Below, piece after piece: positions 22,675 to 30,506 of a DNA stretch of 64,000 nt (position 1 is its first letter; every line of letters starts with the position of its first letter). Origin of the DNA: Streptomyces nigra (lineage in GTDB: Bacteria > Actinomycetota > Actinomycetes > Streptomycetales > Streptomycetaceae); NCBI RefSeq assembly GCF_003074055.1, contig NZ_CP029043.1, forward strand, positions 1,542,501-1,606,500. Reading direction: 5' to 3'. The notes beneath the pieces were generated by a model that was given only the letters and a program-made list of their open reading frames with translations, made no database searches and was not told the origin of the DNA. A program made the position numbers and the translations under genes.

Positions 22675-23394
22675 TCAGTGACCCATTCCCAGTCCGCCGT
22701 CAACGGGGATGACGGCTCCAGTGATGTACGAGGCGTCGTCCGAGGCGAGGAACCGCACCGTCGCGGCGATCTCCTCCGGCTGCGCGTAACGGCCGAGCGG
22801 GACCTGCGACACGATGTTCGCGCGCTGCTCGTCGGTGAGCACCTTGGTCATGTCGGTGTCGACGAAGCCGGGCGCGACGACGTTGAAGGTGATGTTGCGC
22901 GAGCCCAGCTCACGGGCGAGGGAGCGCGCGAAGCCGACCAGGCCGGCCTTGGAGGCGGCGTAGTTGGCCTGGCCGGGACCGCCGAGGAGGCCGACCACCG
23001 AGGAGATCAGCACGACGCGGCCCTTCTTGGCGCGCAGCATGCCGCGGTTGGCGCGCTTGACGACGCGGAAGGTGCCGGTGAGGTTGGTGTCGAGGACCGA
23101 GGTGAAGTCCTCCTCGGACATCCGCATCAGGAGCTGGTCCTTGGTGATGCCGGCGTTGGCCACGAGCACCTCGACGGGCCCGTGCGCGTCCTCGATCTCC
23201 TTGTAGGCCTGCTCCACCTGCTCGGTGTCGGTGATGTCGCACCTGACGGCGAGGCAGCCGAGGTCCGTCAGGGCGGCCGGCGGCTCACCGGAGCGGTACG
23301 TGATGGCGACCTTGTCGCCGGCTTCGGCGAACGCGCGGGCGATGGCGAGGCCGATGCCCCGGTTGCCTCCGGTGACGAGAACCGAGCGGCTCAA
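22675..23394 (-). CDS. fabG: 3-oxoacyl-ACP reductase FabG
   Basis: NADPH-dependent beta-ketoacyl-ACP reductase, 239 residues. Glycine motif GGNRGIG (9-15), NAG in LVANAGITKDQLLMRM, catalytic Ser in LISSVVG, and YAASKAG; family end PVDGGLGMGH. I choose a TTG start at 23394, reading (M)SRSVLVTGGNRGIG, with AAAGGG about eight bases upstream. This matches the recalled S. coelicolor FabG N-terminus, and ATG starts further up add unrelated sequence. Operon with fabI. The upstream intergene holds a conspicuous inverted repeat. Confidence 0.93.
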   Translation of the reverse strand: MSRSVLVTGGNRGIGLAIARAFAEAGDKVAITYRSGEPPAALTDLGCLAVRCDITDTEQVEQAYKEIEDAHGPVEVLVANAGITKDQLLMRMSEEDFTSVLDTNLTGTFRVVKRANRGMLRAKKGRVVLISSVVGLLGGPGQANYAASKAGLVGFARSLARELGSRNITFNVVAPGFVDTDMTKVLTDEQRANIVSQVPLGRYAQPEEIAATVRFLASDDASYITGAVIPVDGGLGMGH

Positions 23395-23500
23395 CGGATC
23401 ACCCTTTCGATTGGGGTCTGACACTCCGCCCGGACAGCTGGATGACAGGCGGCTTCTCCGAAAACCTATCGGTCGTGCCTGGGCGGCGGACATTCGGGCA

Positions 23501-23530
23501 CCGACAGTGGCGCGGGGAAGTCACTGTCGG
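23501..23530. promoter_or_regulatory. Inverted repeat between fabG and tldD
   Basis: CCGACAGTG (23501-23509) and CACTGTCGG (23522-23530) are perfect inverted 9-mers separated by 12 bp, about midway between the divergent fabG and tldD starts (roughly 105 bp from each). They could be a regulator site serving either promoter. Confidence 0.5.
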
Positions 23531-23633
23531 GTCCCTACAGAAACTCGCCGGTTCCCACCGGAAACGTGTGGTCCCCGGCGCCGCCCGCGCGACATGATCG
23601 GTGCCGACAGGCCACGACAGCAGGGAGACCCCC

Positions 23634-25157
23634 GTGCCCCATACCATCGACGAAGCCTTCACAGCGCTTCCGCTGCGCGCATTGGCCGACGCGGCCCTGG
23701 CACGCGCGCGTGCGCTGGGCGCCGAGCACGCGGACTTCCGGTTCGAGCGGGTGCGCAGCGCCTCCTGGCGGCTGCGGGACGCCCGGCTCGCCGGGTCGTC
23801 GGACACCACCGACCTCGGCTACGCGGTACGGGTCGTGCACGGCGGGACCTGGGGCTTCGCCTCCGGTGTCGACCTCACGATGGACGCCGCCGCCAAGGTC
23901 GCCTCACAGGCGGTGGCGATGGCGAAGCTGTCCGCGCAGGTGATCAAGGCGGCCGGGTCCGAGGAGCGCGTCGAGCTCGCGGACGAGCCGGTGCACAGCG
24001 ACAGGACGTGGATCTCGTCGTACGAGATCGACCCGTTCACGGTGCCCGACGAGGAGAAGTCCGGGCTCCTCGCCGACTGGAGCGCGCGGCTGCTCGCGGC
24101 GGACGGCGTCAACCACGTGGACGCCTCACTGCTCACCGTCCACGAGAACAAGTTCTACGCCGACACCGCGGGCACCGTCACCACCCAGCAGCGCGTCCGG
24201 CTGCACCCGCAGCTGACGGCCGTAGCGGTGGACGAGTCCAGCGGCGAGTTCGACTCCATGCGCACGATCGCGCCGCCGGTCGGACGCGGCTGGGAGTACC
24301 TGACCGGCACCGGCTGGGACTGGGAGTCCGAGCTGGCGCAGATCCCCGAGCTGCTCGCCGAGAAGATGCGGGCGCCGAGCGTGGAGGCCGGCTCGTACGA
24401 CCTCGTCGTCGACCCGTCGAACCTGTGGCTCACCATCCATGAGTCCATCGGGCACGCCACCGAGCTGGACCGCGCCCTCGGCTACGAGGCCGCCTACGCC
24501 GGCACCTCCTTCGCCACCTTCGACCAGCTGGGCAAGCTCCGCTACGGCTCCGACCTGATGAACGTCACCGGTGACCGCACCGCCGAGCACGGCCTCGCGA
24601 CCATCGGGTACGACGACGAGGGCGTCGCCGGCCAGTCCTGGGACCTGGTGAAGAACGGCACCCTGGTCGGCTACCAGCTGGACCGGCGCATCGCGAGGCT
24701 CACCGGGTTCGAGCGCTCCAACGGGTGCGCGTTCGCCGACTCCCCCGGGCATGTGCCCGTGCAGCGCATGGCCAATGTGTCGCTCCGGCCCGATCCGGCG
24801 GGGATGTCCACGGAGGACCTGATCGGCAGCGTCGACCGCGGGATCTACGTGGTCGGCGACCGGTCCTGGTCGATCGACATGCAGCGCTACAACTTCCAGT
24901 TCACCGGGCAGCGCTTCTTCCGGATCGAGAACGGCCGGATCACCGGCCAGCTGCGGGACGTCGCCTACCAGGCGACCACCACGGACTTCTGGGGCTCCAT
25001 GGCGGCCGTCGGCGGCCCCCAGACCTATGTGCTCGGCGGCGCCTTCAACTGCGGCAAGGCCCAGCCCGGGCAGGTCGCGGCGGTGTCGCACGGCTGCCCG
25101 TCGGCCCTCTTCAAGGGCGTCAACATTCTGAACACCACCCAGGAGGCCGGCCGATGA
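23634..25157 (+). CDS. tldD: TldD-family metalloprotease
   Basis: Zinc protease subunit of the TldD/TldE (PmbA) pair, which clears unfolded or modified peptides and matures some RiPPs in enterobacteria. The protein has 507 residues. The HExxxH zinc motif is HESIGH at residues 269-274 in LTIHESIGHATELDRAL. It is followed by SNGCAFADSPGHVPVQRMANVSL and a late SHGCPSALFKGVNILNTTQE. The GTG at 23634 has AGGGAGA upstream. The stop overlaps the tldE start (ATGA), fitting a heterocomplex made in equal amounts. Confidence 0.93.
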   Translation: MPHTIDEAFTALPLRALADAALARARALGAEHADFRFERVRSASWRLRDARLAGSSDTTDLGYAVRVVHGGTWGFASGVDLTMDAAAKVASQAVAMAKLSAQVIKAAGSEERVELADEPVHSDRTWISSYEIDPFTVPDEEKSGLLADWSARLLAADGVNHVDASLLTVHENKFYADTAGTVTTQQRVRLHPQLTAVAVDESSGEFDSMRTIAPPVGRGWEYLTGTGWDWESELAQIPELLAEKMRAPSVEAGSYDLVVDPSNLWLTIHESIGHATELDRALGYEAAYAGTSFATFDQLGKLRYGSDLMNVTGDRTAEHGLATIGYDDEGVAGQSWDLVKNGTLVGYQLDRRIARLTGFERSNGCAFADSPGHVPVQRMANVSLRPDPAGMSTEDLIGSVDRGIYVVGDRSWSIDMQRYNFQFTGQRFFRIENGRITGQLRDVAYQATTTDFWGSMAAVGGPQTYVLGGAFNCGKAQPGQVAAVSHGCPSALFKGVNILNTTQEAGR

Positions 25158-26548
25158 GCGCCCCGACCAACAAGCCGCACGAGATCGTCGAGCGCGCCCT
25201 GGAGCTGTCCCGGGCGGACGGCTGTGTCGTGATCGCCGACGAGCAGTCGACCGCGAATCTGCGGTGGGCCGGCAACGCCCTCACCACGAACGGCGTCACG
25301 CGCGGGCGCACGCTCACCGTCGTCGCGACCGTCGACGGCCAGGAGGGCACGGCCTCCGGTGTCGTCTCGCGGGCCGCGGTGACCGCGGACGAGCTGGAGC
25401 CGCTGGTGCGGGCCGCCGAGGCCGCGGCCCGCGCGGCGGGGCCCGCCGAGGACGCGCAGCCGCTGGTGCGGGACGTACCGGCGTCGCCCGACTTCACCGA
25501 CGCGCCGGCCGAGACGTCGTCCACGGTGTTCGCCGACTTCGCCCCGGCGCTCGGCGAGGCGTTCGCACGCGCGCGTGCGGGCGGTCGGGAGCTGTACGGC
25601 TTCGCCAACCACGAACTCGTCTCCACGTACCTGGGCACCTCAACGGGGTTGCGGCTGCGGCACGACCAGCCGAACGGCACGCTGGAGCTGAACGCGAAGT
25701 CGCCGGACCGCACCCGTTCCGCCTGGGCGGGCCGCTCCACCCGTGACTTCAAGGACGTCGACCCCACCGCCATGGACGCCGAGCTGGCGGTGCGCCTGGG
25801 CTGGGCCGAGCGGCGCCTGGAGCTGCCGGCGGGCCGCTACGAGACGCTGCTGCCGCCGACGGCCGTGGCCGACCTGCTGATCTACCAGCTGTGGTCGGCG
25901 TCCGGGCGGGACGCGGTGGAGGGCCGTACGGTCTTCTCCCAGCCCGGCGGCCGTACGCGCGTGGGCGAGCGGCTGACCGAGCTTCCGCTGAGCCTGCGCA
26001 GCGACCCGAACGAGCCGGGCCTGGAGTCCGCGCCCTTCGTGATCGCGCACTCCTCGGGCGGCGACCAGTCCGTGTTCGACAACGGGCTGCCGCTGACCGC
26101 CACCGACTGGATGCACCGGGGCGAGCTGCGGCACCTCACGACCAGCCGGCACAGCGCCGGGCTGACCGGTCTGCCGGTCGCGCCCGGCGTCGACAACCTG
26201 ATCCTGGACGGCGGTGAGGACCGCTCGCTGGAGGAGATGGTCGCGGCCACGGAGCGCGGGCTGCTGCTGACCTGCCTGTGGTACATCCGCGAGGTCGACC
26301 CTGCGACGCTGCTGCTGACCGGTCTGACCCGGGACGGCGTCTACCTCGTCGAGAACGGCGAGGTGACCGGCGAGGTCAACAACTTCCGGTTCAACGAGTC
26401 GCCGGTGGACCTGCTGGGCCGGGCCACCGAGGCGGGCCGGACGGAGAAGACGCTGCCGCGGGAGTGGAGCGACTGGTTCACCAGGGCGGCCATGCCGGCG
26501 CTGCGCGTCCCCGATTTCAACATGAGCTCTGTCAGTCAGGGCGTATAA
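25154..26548 (+). CDS. tldE: TldE/PmbA-like partner subunit
   Basis: A 464-residue PmbA/TldE homologue lacking the HExxxH zinc motif, as expected for the non-metal subunit that gates access to TldD. Family landmarks are [19 protein letters not shown] near the N-terminus, [24 protein letters not shown] in the middle and the C-terminal [55 protein letters not shown] lies eight bases before the ATG. It is coupled to tldD by a 4-nt overlap, and tyrS follows 55 bp downstream. Confidence 0.92.
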   Translation: MSAPTNKPHEIVERALELSRADGCVVIADEQSTANLRWAGNALTTNGVTRGRTLTVVATVDGQEGTASGVVSRAAVTADELEPLVRAAEAAARAAGPAEDAQPLVRDVPASPDFTDAPAETSSTVFADFAPALGEAFARARAGGRELYGFANHELVSTYLGTSTGLRLRHDQPNGTLELNAKSPDRTRSAWAGRSTRDFKDVDPTAMDAELAVRLGWAERRLELPAGRYETLLPPTAVADLLIYQLWSASGRDAVEGRTVFSQPGGRTRVGERLTELPLSLRSDPNEPGLESAPFVIAHSSGGDQSVFDNGLPLTATDWMHRGELRHLTTSRHSAGLTGLPVAPGVDNLILDGGEDRSLEEMVAATERGLLLTCLWYIREVDPATLLLTGLTRDGVYLVENGEVTGEVNNFRFNESPVDLLGRATEAGRTEKTLPREWSDWFTRAAMPALRVPDFNMSSVSQGV

Positions 26549-26603
26549 CCTCGTAGGCGGCTGTCACTCGACCGCCCGAGATCATCAAGGAGACACGAGA
26601 ACC

Positions 26604-27872
26604 GTGACGGACATCGTCGACGAGCTGAAGTGGCGCGGCGTGATCGCCCTGTCCACCGACGAGGACGCCTTGCGCAAGGCGCTCGCGGACGGTCCCGTCA
26701 CGTTCTATTGCGGCTTCGACCCGACGGCGGCCAGCCTGCACGTCGGCCACCTGGTCCAGGTGCTCACGATGCGCCGCCTCCAGCAGGCGGGCCTGCGCCC
26801 GCTCGCGCTGGTCGGCGGCGCCACCGGGCAGATCGGCGACCCCCGCCCGACGGCCGAGCGCACGCTGAACGACCCGGAGACCGTCGCGAACTGGGTGAAC
26901 CGGCTGCGCGCCCAGATCGAGCCGTTCCTCTCCTTCGAGGGGGACAACGCGGCGACGATGGTGAACAACCTCGACTGGACGGCCGGACTGTCCGCCATCG
27001 AGTTCCTGCGGGACATCGGCAAGCACTTCCGTGTCAACAAGATGCTCACCAAGGACTCGGTGGCCCGCCGCCTGCAGTCGGAGGAGGGCATCAGCTACAC
27101 CGAGTTCTCCTACCAGCTGCTGCAGGGCATGGACTTCCTGGAGCTGTACCGGCGGTACGGCTGCACGCTCCAGCAGGGCGGCAGCGACCAGTGGGGCAAC
27201 CTCACGGCGGGTCTCGACCTGATCCACCGGCTGGAGCCGCACGCGCAGGTCCACGCGCTGGCGACGCCGCTGATGACCAAGGCGGACGGCACCAAGTTCG
27301 GCAAGACCGAGGGCGGCGCCATCTGGCTCGACCCGGAGATGACGACGCCGTACGCGTTCTACCAGTTCTGGCTGAACGCGGACGACCGGGACGTCTCCAC
27401 GTACCTGCGCATCCTGTCCTTCCGGTCCCGTGAGGAACTGGAAGAGCTGGAGAAGCAGACGCAGGAGCGTCCGCAGGCCCGGGCGGCGCAGCGCGCGCTG
27501 GCCGAGGAGCTGACGACGCTGGTGCACGGCGCCGACCAGACGGCCGCGGTGATCGCCGCGTCCAAGGCGCTGTTCGGCCAGGGCGAGCTGGCGGACCTGG
27601 ACGACCGGACGCTGGCGGCCGCGCTGTCCGAGGTCCCGCACATCCAGGTCGAGCAGCTCGGCCCGGTGGTCGATCTGTTCGCCGAGGTGGGTCTGGTGGC
27701 CAGCAAGTCGGCCGCGCGGCGCACCGTGAAGGAGGGCGGCGCCTACGTGAACAACGTGAAGGTGGCCGGCGAGGACGCGGTCCCCGCGAAGGAGGACCTG
27801 CTGCACGGGCGCTGGCTGGTGCTGCGGCGCGGCAAGAAGAACCTGGCGGCGGTCGAGGTCACCGGCGGCTGA
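26604..27872 (+). CDS. tyrS: Tyrosyl-tRNA synthetase
   Basis: Class I aminoacyl-tRNA synthetase charging tRNA-Tyr, 422 residues. HIGH-type motif HVGH (46-49) in [17 protein letters not shown]-binding KMSKS-type motif KFGKT at about 231-235; tyrosine-binding elements YQLLQGMDF and GGSDQWGN; C-terminal S4 RNA-binding domain (about 350-415: [25 protein letters not shown]). The GTG start is preceded by AGGAG. No T-box leader is visible upstream. It lies downstream of the tldDE pair and could be partly cotranscribed. A terminator follows. Confidence 0.97.
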   Translation: MTDIVDELKWRGVIALSTDEDALRKALADGPVTFYCGFDPTAASLHVGHLVQVLTMRRLQQAGLRPLALVGGATGQIGDPRPTAERTLNDPETVANWVNRLRAQIEPFLSFEGDNAATMVNNLDWTAGLSAIEFLRDIGKHFRVNKMLTKDSVARRLQSEEGISYTEFSYQLLQGMDFLELYRRYGCTLQQGGSDQWGNLTAGLDLIHRLEPHAQVHALATPLMTKADGTKFGKTEGGAIWLDPEMTTPYAFYQFWLNADDRDVSTYLRILSFRSREELEELEKQTQERPQARAAQRALAEELTTLVHGADQTAAVIAASKALFGQGELADLDDRTLAAALSEVPHIQVEQLGPVVDLFAEVGLVASKSAARRTVKEGGAYVNNVKVAGEDAVPAKEDLLHGRWLVLRRGKKNLAAVEVTGG

Positions 27873-27884
27873 GCGACGGGTGCG

Positions 27885-27914
27885 CGGCGAGGGGCCTCCG
27901 GCAGCCCCTCGCCG
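27885..27914. terminator. Bidirectional terminator
   Basis: A perfect 11-bp stem CGGCGAGGGGC (27885-27895) with 27904-27914 and an 8-nt loop, between convergent tyrS and the GlsB-type gene. Confidence 0.82.
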
Positions 27915-27936
27915 TGTCCTGTTCACCGTTTCCTGC

Positions 27937-28218
27937 TCAGGCCCGTTCCTTGCGTCTCTTGCCCAGCGTGGCCATATAGAGCATGTCGCCCACGTAGACG
28001 ATGACCACGGCGGCGACGATCTGGAAGATGTGCCGGCTCCAGTCGATGCCAGGGGTCGACTCGACGCCGAACGCCCGGGCGATGGAGTTGCCGACGATCG
28101 CGCCGAGGATGCCGAAGATCGTGGTCAGCCAGAGGGGGCTGTGCTGCTTGCCCGGGATCAGTGCCTTGGCCAGCAGGCCCAGCACGAATCCCACGATGAT
28201 CGCCCACAACCAGCCCAT
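27937..28218 (-). CDS. GlsB/YeaQ/YmgE-family small membrane protein
   Basis: A 93-residue protein of the family once called transglycosylase-associated, now GlsB/YeaQ/YmgE stress-response membrane proteins. Three hydrophobic segments: WLWAIIVGFVLGLLAKALIPG (3-23), LWLTTIFGILGAIVGNSIA (29-47) and IFQIVAAVVIVYVGDMLY. Gly-rich helix-packing motifs such as GFVLGLLAK and GILGAIVG are the family hallmark. It ends in a basic tail, KRRKERA. GGAGG stands four bases before the ATG. Function not defined; related genes respond to envelope or acid stress. Confidence 0.88.
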   Translation of the reverse strand: MGWLWAIIVGFVLGLLAKALIPGKQHSPLWLTTIFGILGAIVGNSIARAFGVESTPGIDWSRHIFQIVAAVVIVYVGDMLYMATLGKRRKERA

Positions 28219-28463
28219 GCTGCCTCCTTGTACGGCTCGGGTGGAGCAGTACGGCCAGTCTTGGGCCGCTCGGGGTACGCCGCATGCCGGGCACGGCCGT
28301 ACGTATGAGGGCCCAGGAGGTACCGCCCCGGCGCCGGGAGACCCGGTCTCGAAGGCGGCGCAGACGAGGCGTACGGTGGGACTTGTCCCGGTCCGGCCCC
28401 CCGACCGGCGGTGGACGGGTGAGAGCAGGGGGAGGGTCCGATGCGGGCGGATGGTGGAATCTG

Positions 28464-28862
28464 ATGCGGAAGCTGCATGCGGGTGGTGGCGCCCAGGTGT
28501 TCCGGATCACCGGAGCCCGGACCGGGCTGCAGGAGGACGTACGCGGTCGCCAACGCCGCTATGTCATCTCGATGTCGATCCGCACCCTCTCGGTGATCCT
28601 CGCGGCCACGCTGTGGAACGTCGAACGGCACGTCGCCGTCGTGGCGTTGGTGCTCGGCTTGGTCCTGCCGTACATCGCCGTGGTGATCGCCAACGCGGGG
28701 CGGGAGAACGCGCCGTCGCTCCCGTCGACCTTCGTGGCCATGCCGACGCGTCCCATGATCGATCCGTCGCGGACGAATGACGGTTTCGCGGAACCGTCTC
28801 CGGAAGATGTGGCGGGCTCCGCGGGGCCCGGCGGACAAAGCGAACCACGCGACCGGGCGTGA
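28464..28862 (+). CDS. DUF3099-family membrane protein
   Basis: A 132-residue actinobacterial protein with the DUF3099 core: a soluble N-terminal piece (VFRITGARTGLQEDVRGRQRRY) followed by two short transmembrane helices (YVISMSIRTLSVILAATLW and VAVVALVLGLVLPYIAVVIANAG). The last 45 residues are polar and disordered. The ATG at 28464 has GGTGGA upstream; the longer frame from 28284 would add an Arg-rich non-family stretch. Function unknown. The gene is divergent from the GlsB-type gene. Confidence 0.8.
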   Translation: MRKLHAGGGAQVFRITGARTGLQEDVRGRQRRYVISMSIRTLSVILAATLWNVERHVAVVALVLGLVLPYIAVVIANAGRENAPSLPSTFVAMPTRPMIDPSRTNDGFAEPSPEDVAGSAGPGGQSEPRDRA

Positions 28863-28974
28863 TGTCCCGGAGCGTTGCACTCCGGAAGTCAGGGGCGCGC
28901 CAACCTCAGTAAAACCTCAGATCAATAGTGTTGTTCAGGTGCCGGGCGGCGGGTTACCCGTGACATACTTCGTA

Positions 28975-29051
28975 GGCGCTCCGCATCCCCCGTCGGAGCG
29001 ACGGACCGACGCCGGGCAGCTCCCCCCGTGGCTGCTCGGCGTCGCCTTTTT
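28975..29051 (+). ncRNA. 6C small RNA
   Basis: Two consecutive hairpins with cytosine-rich loops, the defining form of the actinobacterial 6C RNA. Hairpin 1 pairs CGCTCCG (28977-28983) with CGGAGCG (28994-29000) around a CATCCCCCGT loop. Hairpin 2 pairs 29008-29020 with 29031-29043 (13 pairs, one G-U) around TCCCCCCGTG, and is followed by a TTTTT run at 29047-29051, so it doubles as the terminator. A CATACT -10-like box lies at 28964-28969. In mycobacteria the homologous RNA (B11/6C) acts as a trans-acting regulator through its C-rich loops. End points are approximate. Confidence 0.87.
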
Positions 29052-29077
29052 GTGCGCAAATCTGTGAGACGAAAATC

Positions 29078-29293
29078 GTGAGTGACGAGACCCCCGTCTG
29101 TTCCGCCAAGGGCTGCCGTTCCGACGCCGTGTGGGTCCTGGCGTGGAACAACCCGAAGATCCACACGCCGGACCGCCGCAAGACGTGGCTGGCGTGCGAG
29201 GAGCACCGCGAGCATCTGTCGCAGTTCCTCGGGGTGCGAGGGTTCCTGAAGGACGTCGTACGGCTCGAGGAGTGGCAGGCGCGGGGGGCGTAG
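29078..29293 (+). CDS. Small Cys/His protein, putative zinc-binding
   Basis: A 71-residue conserved actinobacterial protein. Cys8 and Cys13 (PVCSAKGCRSDA) plus Cys40 and His43/His47 (WLACEEHREHLSQFL) form a likely single zinc site. Trp-rich centre (WVLAWNNPKIHT). No known function. GTG start; only a modest GAGACG upstream. It begins 27 bp after the 6C RNA terminator and converges on moaA. Confidence 0.75.
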   Translation: MSDETPVCSAKGCRSDAVWVLAWNNPKIHTPDRRKTWLACEEHREHLSQFLGVRGFLKDVVRLEEWQARGA

Positions 29294-29326
29294 AGCCCCC
29301 TGGCACCCGGCCGGGGTCTGCCAGGC

Positions 29327-30316
29327 CTATCCCCCGATGGCGGACATCGGCCGGTCCGGCTGCACGAACGACGGGTCGTCGAGGCCCGCGCCCGCCTTCT
29401 TGCCCCACATCGCCAGCCGCCAGATCCGGGCGATCTCCTCGTCCGGCGCCCCGGAGCGCAGGGCCGCGCGCAGGTCGGTCTCCTCGGTGGCGAAGAGGCA
29501 GGTGCGGACCTGGCCGTCGGCCGTGAGCCGGGTGCGGTCGCACGCCGAGCAGAAGGGGCGGGTGACGGAGGCGATCACGCCGACGACATGGGGTCCGCCG
29601 TCCACGATCCACCGCTCCGCCGGGGCCGAGCCCCGCTTCTCGGCACCCTCCTCGGTCAGCTCGAAGCGCGTGCGCAGGGACGTGAGGATGTCCCCGGCGG
29701 TGATCATGCCGTCGCGCTTCCAGCCGTGCTGGGCGTCCAGGGGCATCTGCTCGATGAAACGCAGCTCGTAGTCGTGCTCGACGGCCCAGGCGAGGAGGTC
29801 GGGGGCCTCGTCGTCGTTCAGCCCCGGCATCAGCACGGAGTTGACCTTGACCGGGGTCAGACCGGCCTCGCGGGCGGCGTACAGACCCTCCAGGACGTCC
29901 TTGTGCCGGTCGCGGCGGGTGAGGGTCTTGAAGACGTCGGGCCTCAAGGTGTCGAGGGAGACATTGACCCGGTCCAGCCCGGCGGCCTTGAGAGCGGGGG
30001 CCGTGCGCTTCAGCCCGATGCCGTTCGTCGTCAGGGACATCCGGGGGCGGGCGTCGAGCGCGGCGACCCGCTCGACGATGCCGACCAGGCCGGGGCGCAG
30101 AAGGGGCTCACCGCCGGTGAAGCGGACCTCCTCGATACCGAGGGAGGTGACGGCGATGTCGATGAGCCGCACGATCTCGTCGTCGGTCAGCAGATCGGGC
30201 TTGGCCAGCCACTGCAGGCCCTCTTCGGGCATGCAGTACGTGCATCGCAGATTGCAGCGGTCGGTCAGCGAGACCCGCAGGTCCGTGGCCACCCGGCCGT
30301 AGGTGTCGATGAGCAC
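29327..30316 (-). CDS. moaA: GTP 3',8-cyclase MoaA
   Basis: Radical-SAM enzyme that starts molybdenum-cofactor synthesis by converting GTP to 3',8-cyclo-GTP, with MoaC completing the step. The 329-residue protein shows the N-terminal [4Fe-4S] motif CNLRCTYC (Cys21, 25, 28), the GGEPLLR SAM-binding loop, the C-terminal cluster FCSACDRTRLTADGQVRTCLF and the essential terminal Gly-Gly (MSAIGG). The GTG at 30316 is chosen because AGGAGG lies about nine bases upstream and the family begins LIDTYGR; an upstream ATG at 30337 is less supported. Other moa genes are not in the window. Confidence 0.95.
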   Translation of the reverse strand: MLIDTYGRVATDLRVSLTDRCNLRCTYCMPEEGLQWLAKPDLLTDDEIVRLIDIAVTSLGIEEVRFTGGEPLLRPGLVGIVERVAALDARPRMSLTTNGIGLKRTAPALKAAGLDRVNVSLDTLRPDVFKTLTRRDRHKDVLEGLYAAREAGLTPVKVNSVLMPGLNDDEAPDLLAWAVEHDYELRFIEQMPLDAQHGWKRDGMITAGDILTSLRTRFELTEEGAEKRGSAPAERWIVDGGPHVVGVIASVTRPFCSACDRTRLTADGQVRTCLFATEETDLRAALRSGAPDEEIARIWRLAMWGKKAGAGLDDPSFVQPDRPMSAIGG

Positions 30317-30457
30317 GTGGGGCCCCCTCCTGGTCATGACCAGTTCTCGACGTCCGTCATCTGCGAGCCTACGTGACCGCACGGACAGTGACACGGGTCC
30401 GATCCCACGAGCTGGGACGGGGGTGGTGGTAGGGACGTACGAGGTGGGGCATATGAA

Positions 30458-30491
30458 GCGGCCGCGTCGCAGATGTCTGCGACGCGGCCGC
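30458..30491 (-). terminator. Terminator after acetate permease operon
   Basis: A perfect 15-bp stem (GCGGCCGCGTCGCAG at 30458-30472 with 30477-30491) and a 4-nt loop, 16 bp beyond the permease stop codon. Confidence 0.85.
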
Positions 30492-30506
30492 CGGGAACGG
30501 GATCGG

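Noticed and set aside
21902..23394. Part of a polyketide or secondary-metabolite cluster (fabG/fabI)
   Set aside because: No ketosynthase, acyl carrier or tailoring genes nearby; this is the primary fatty-acid pair.
29008..29051. Plain intrinsic terminator of an upstream gene
   Set aside because: It is preceded by a second C-loop hairpin and a promoter-like box, so the pair is better read as the 6C RNA with its own terminator.
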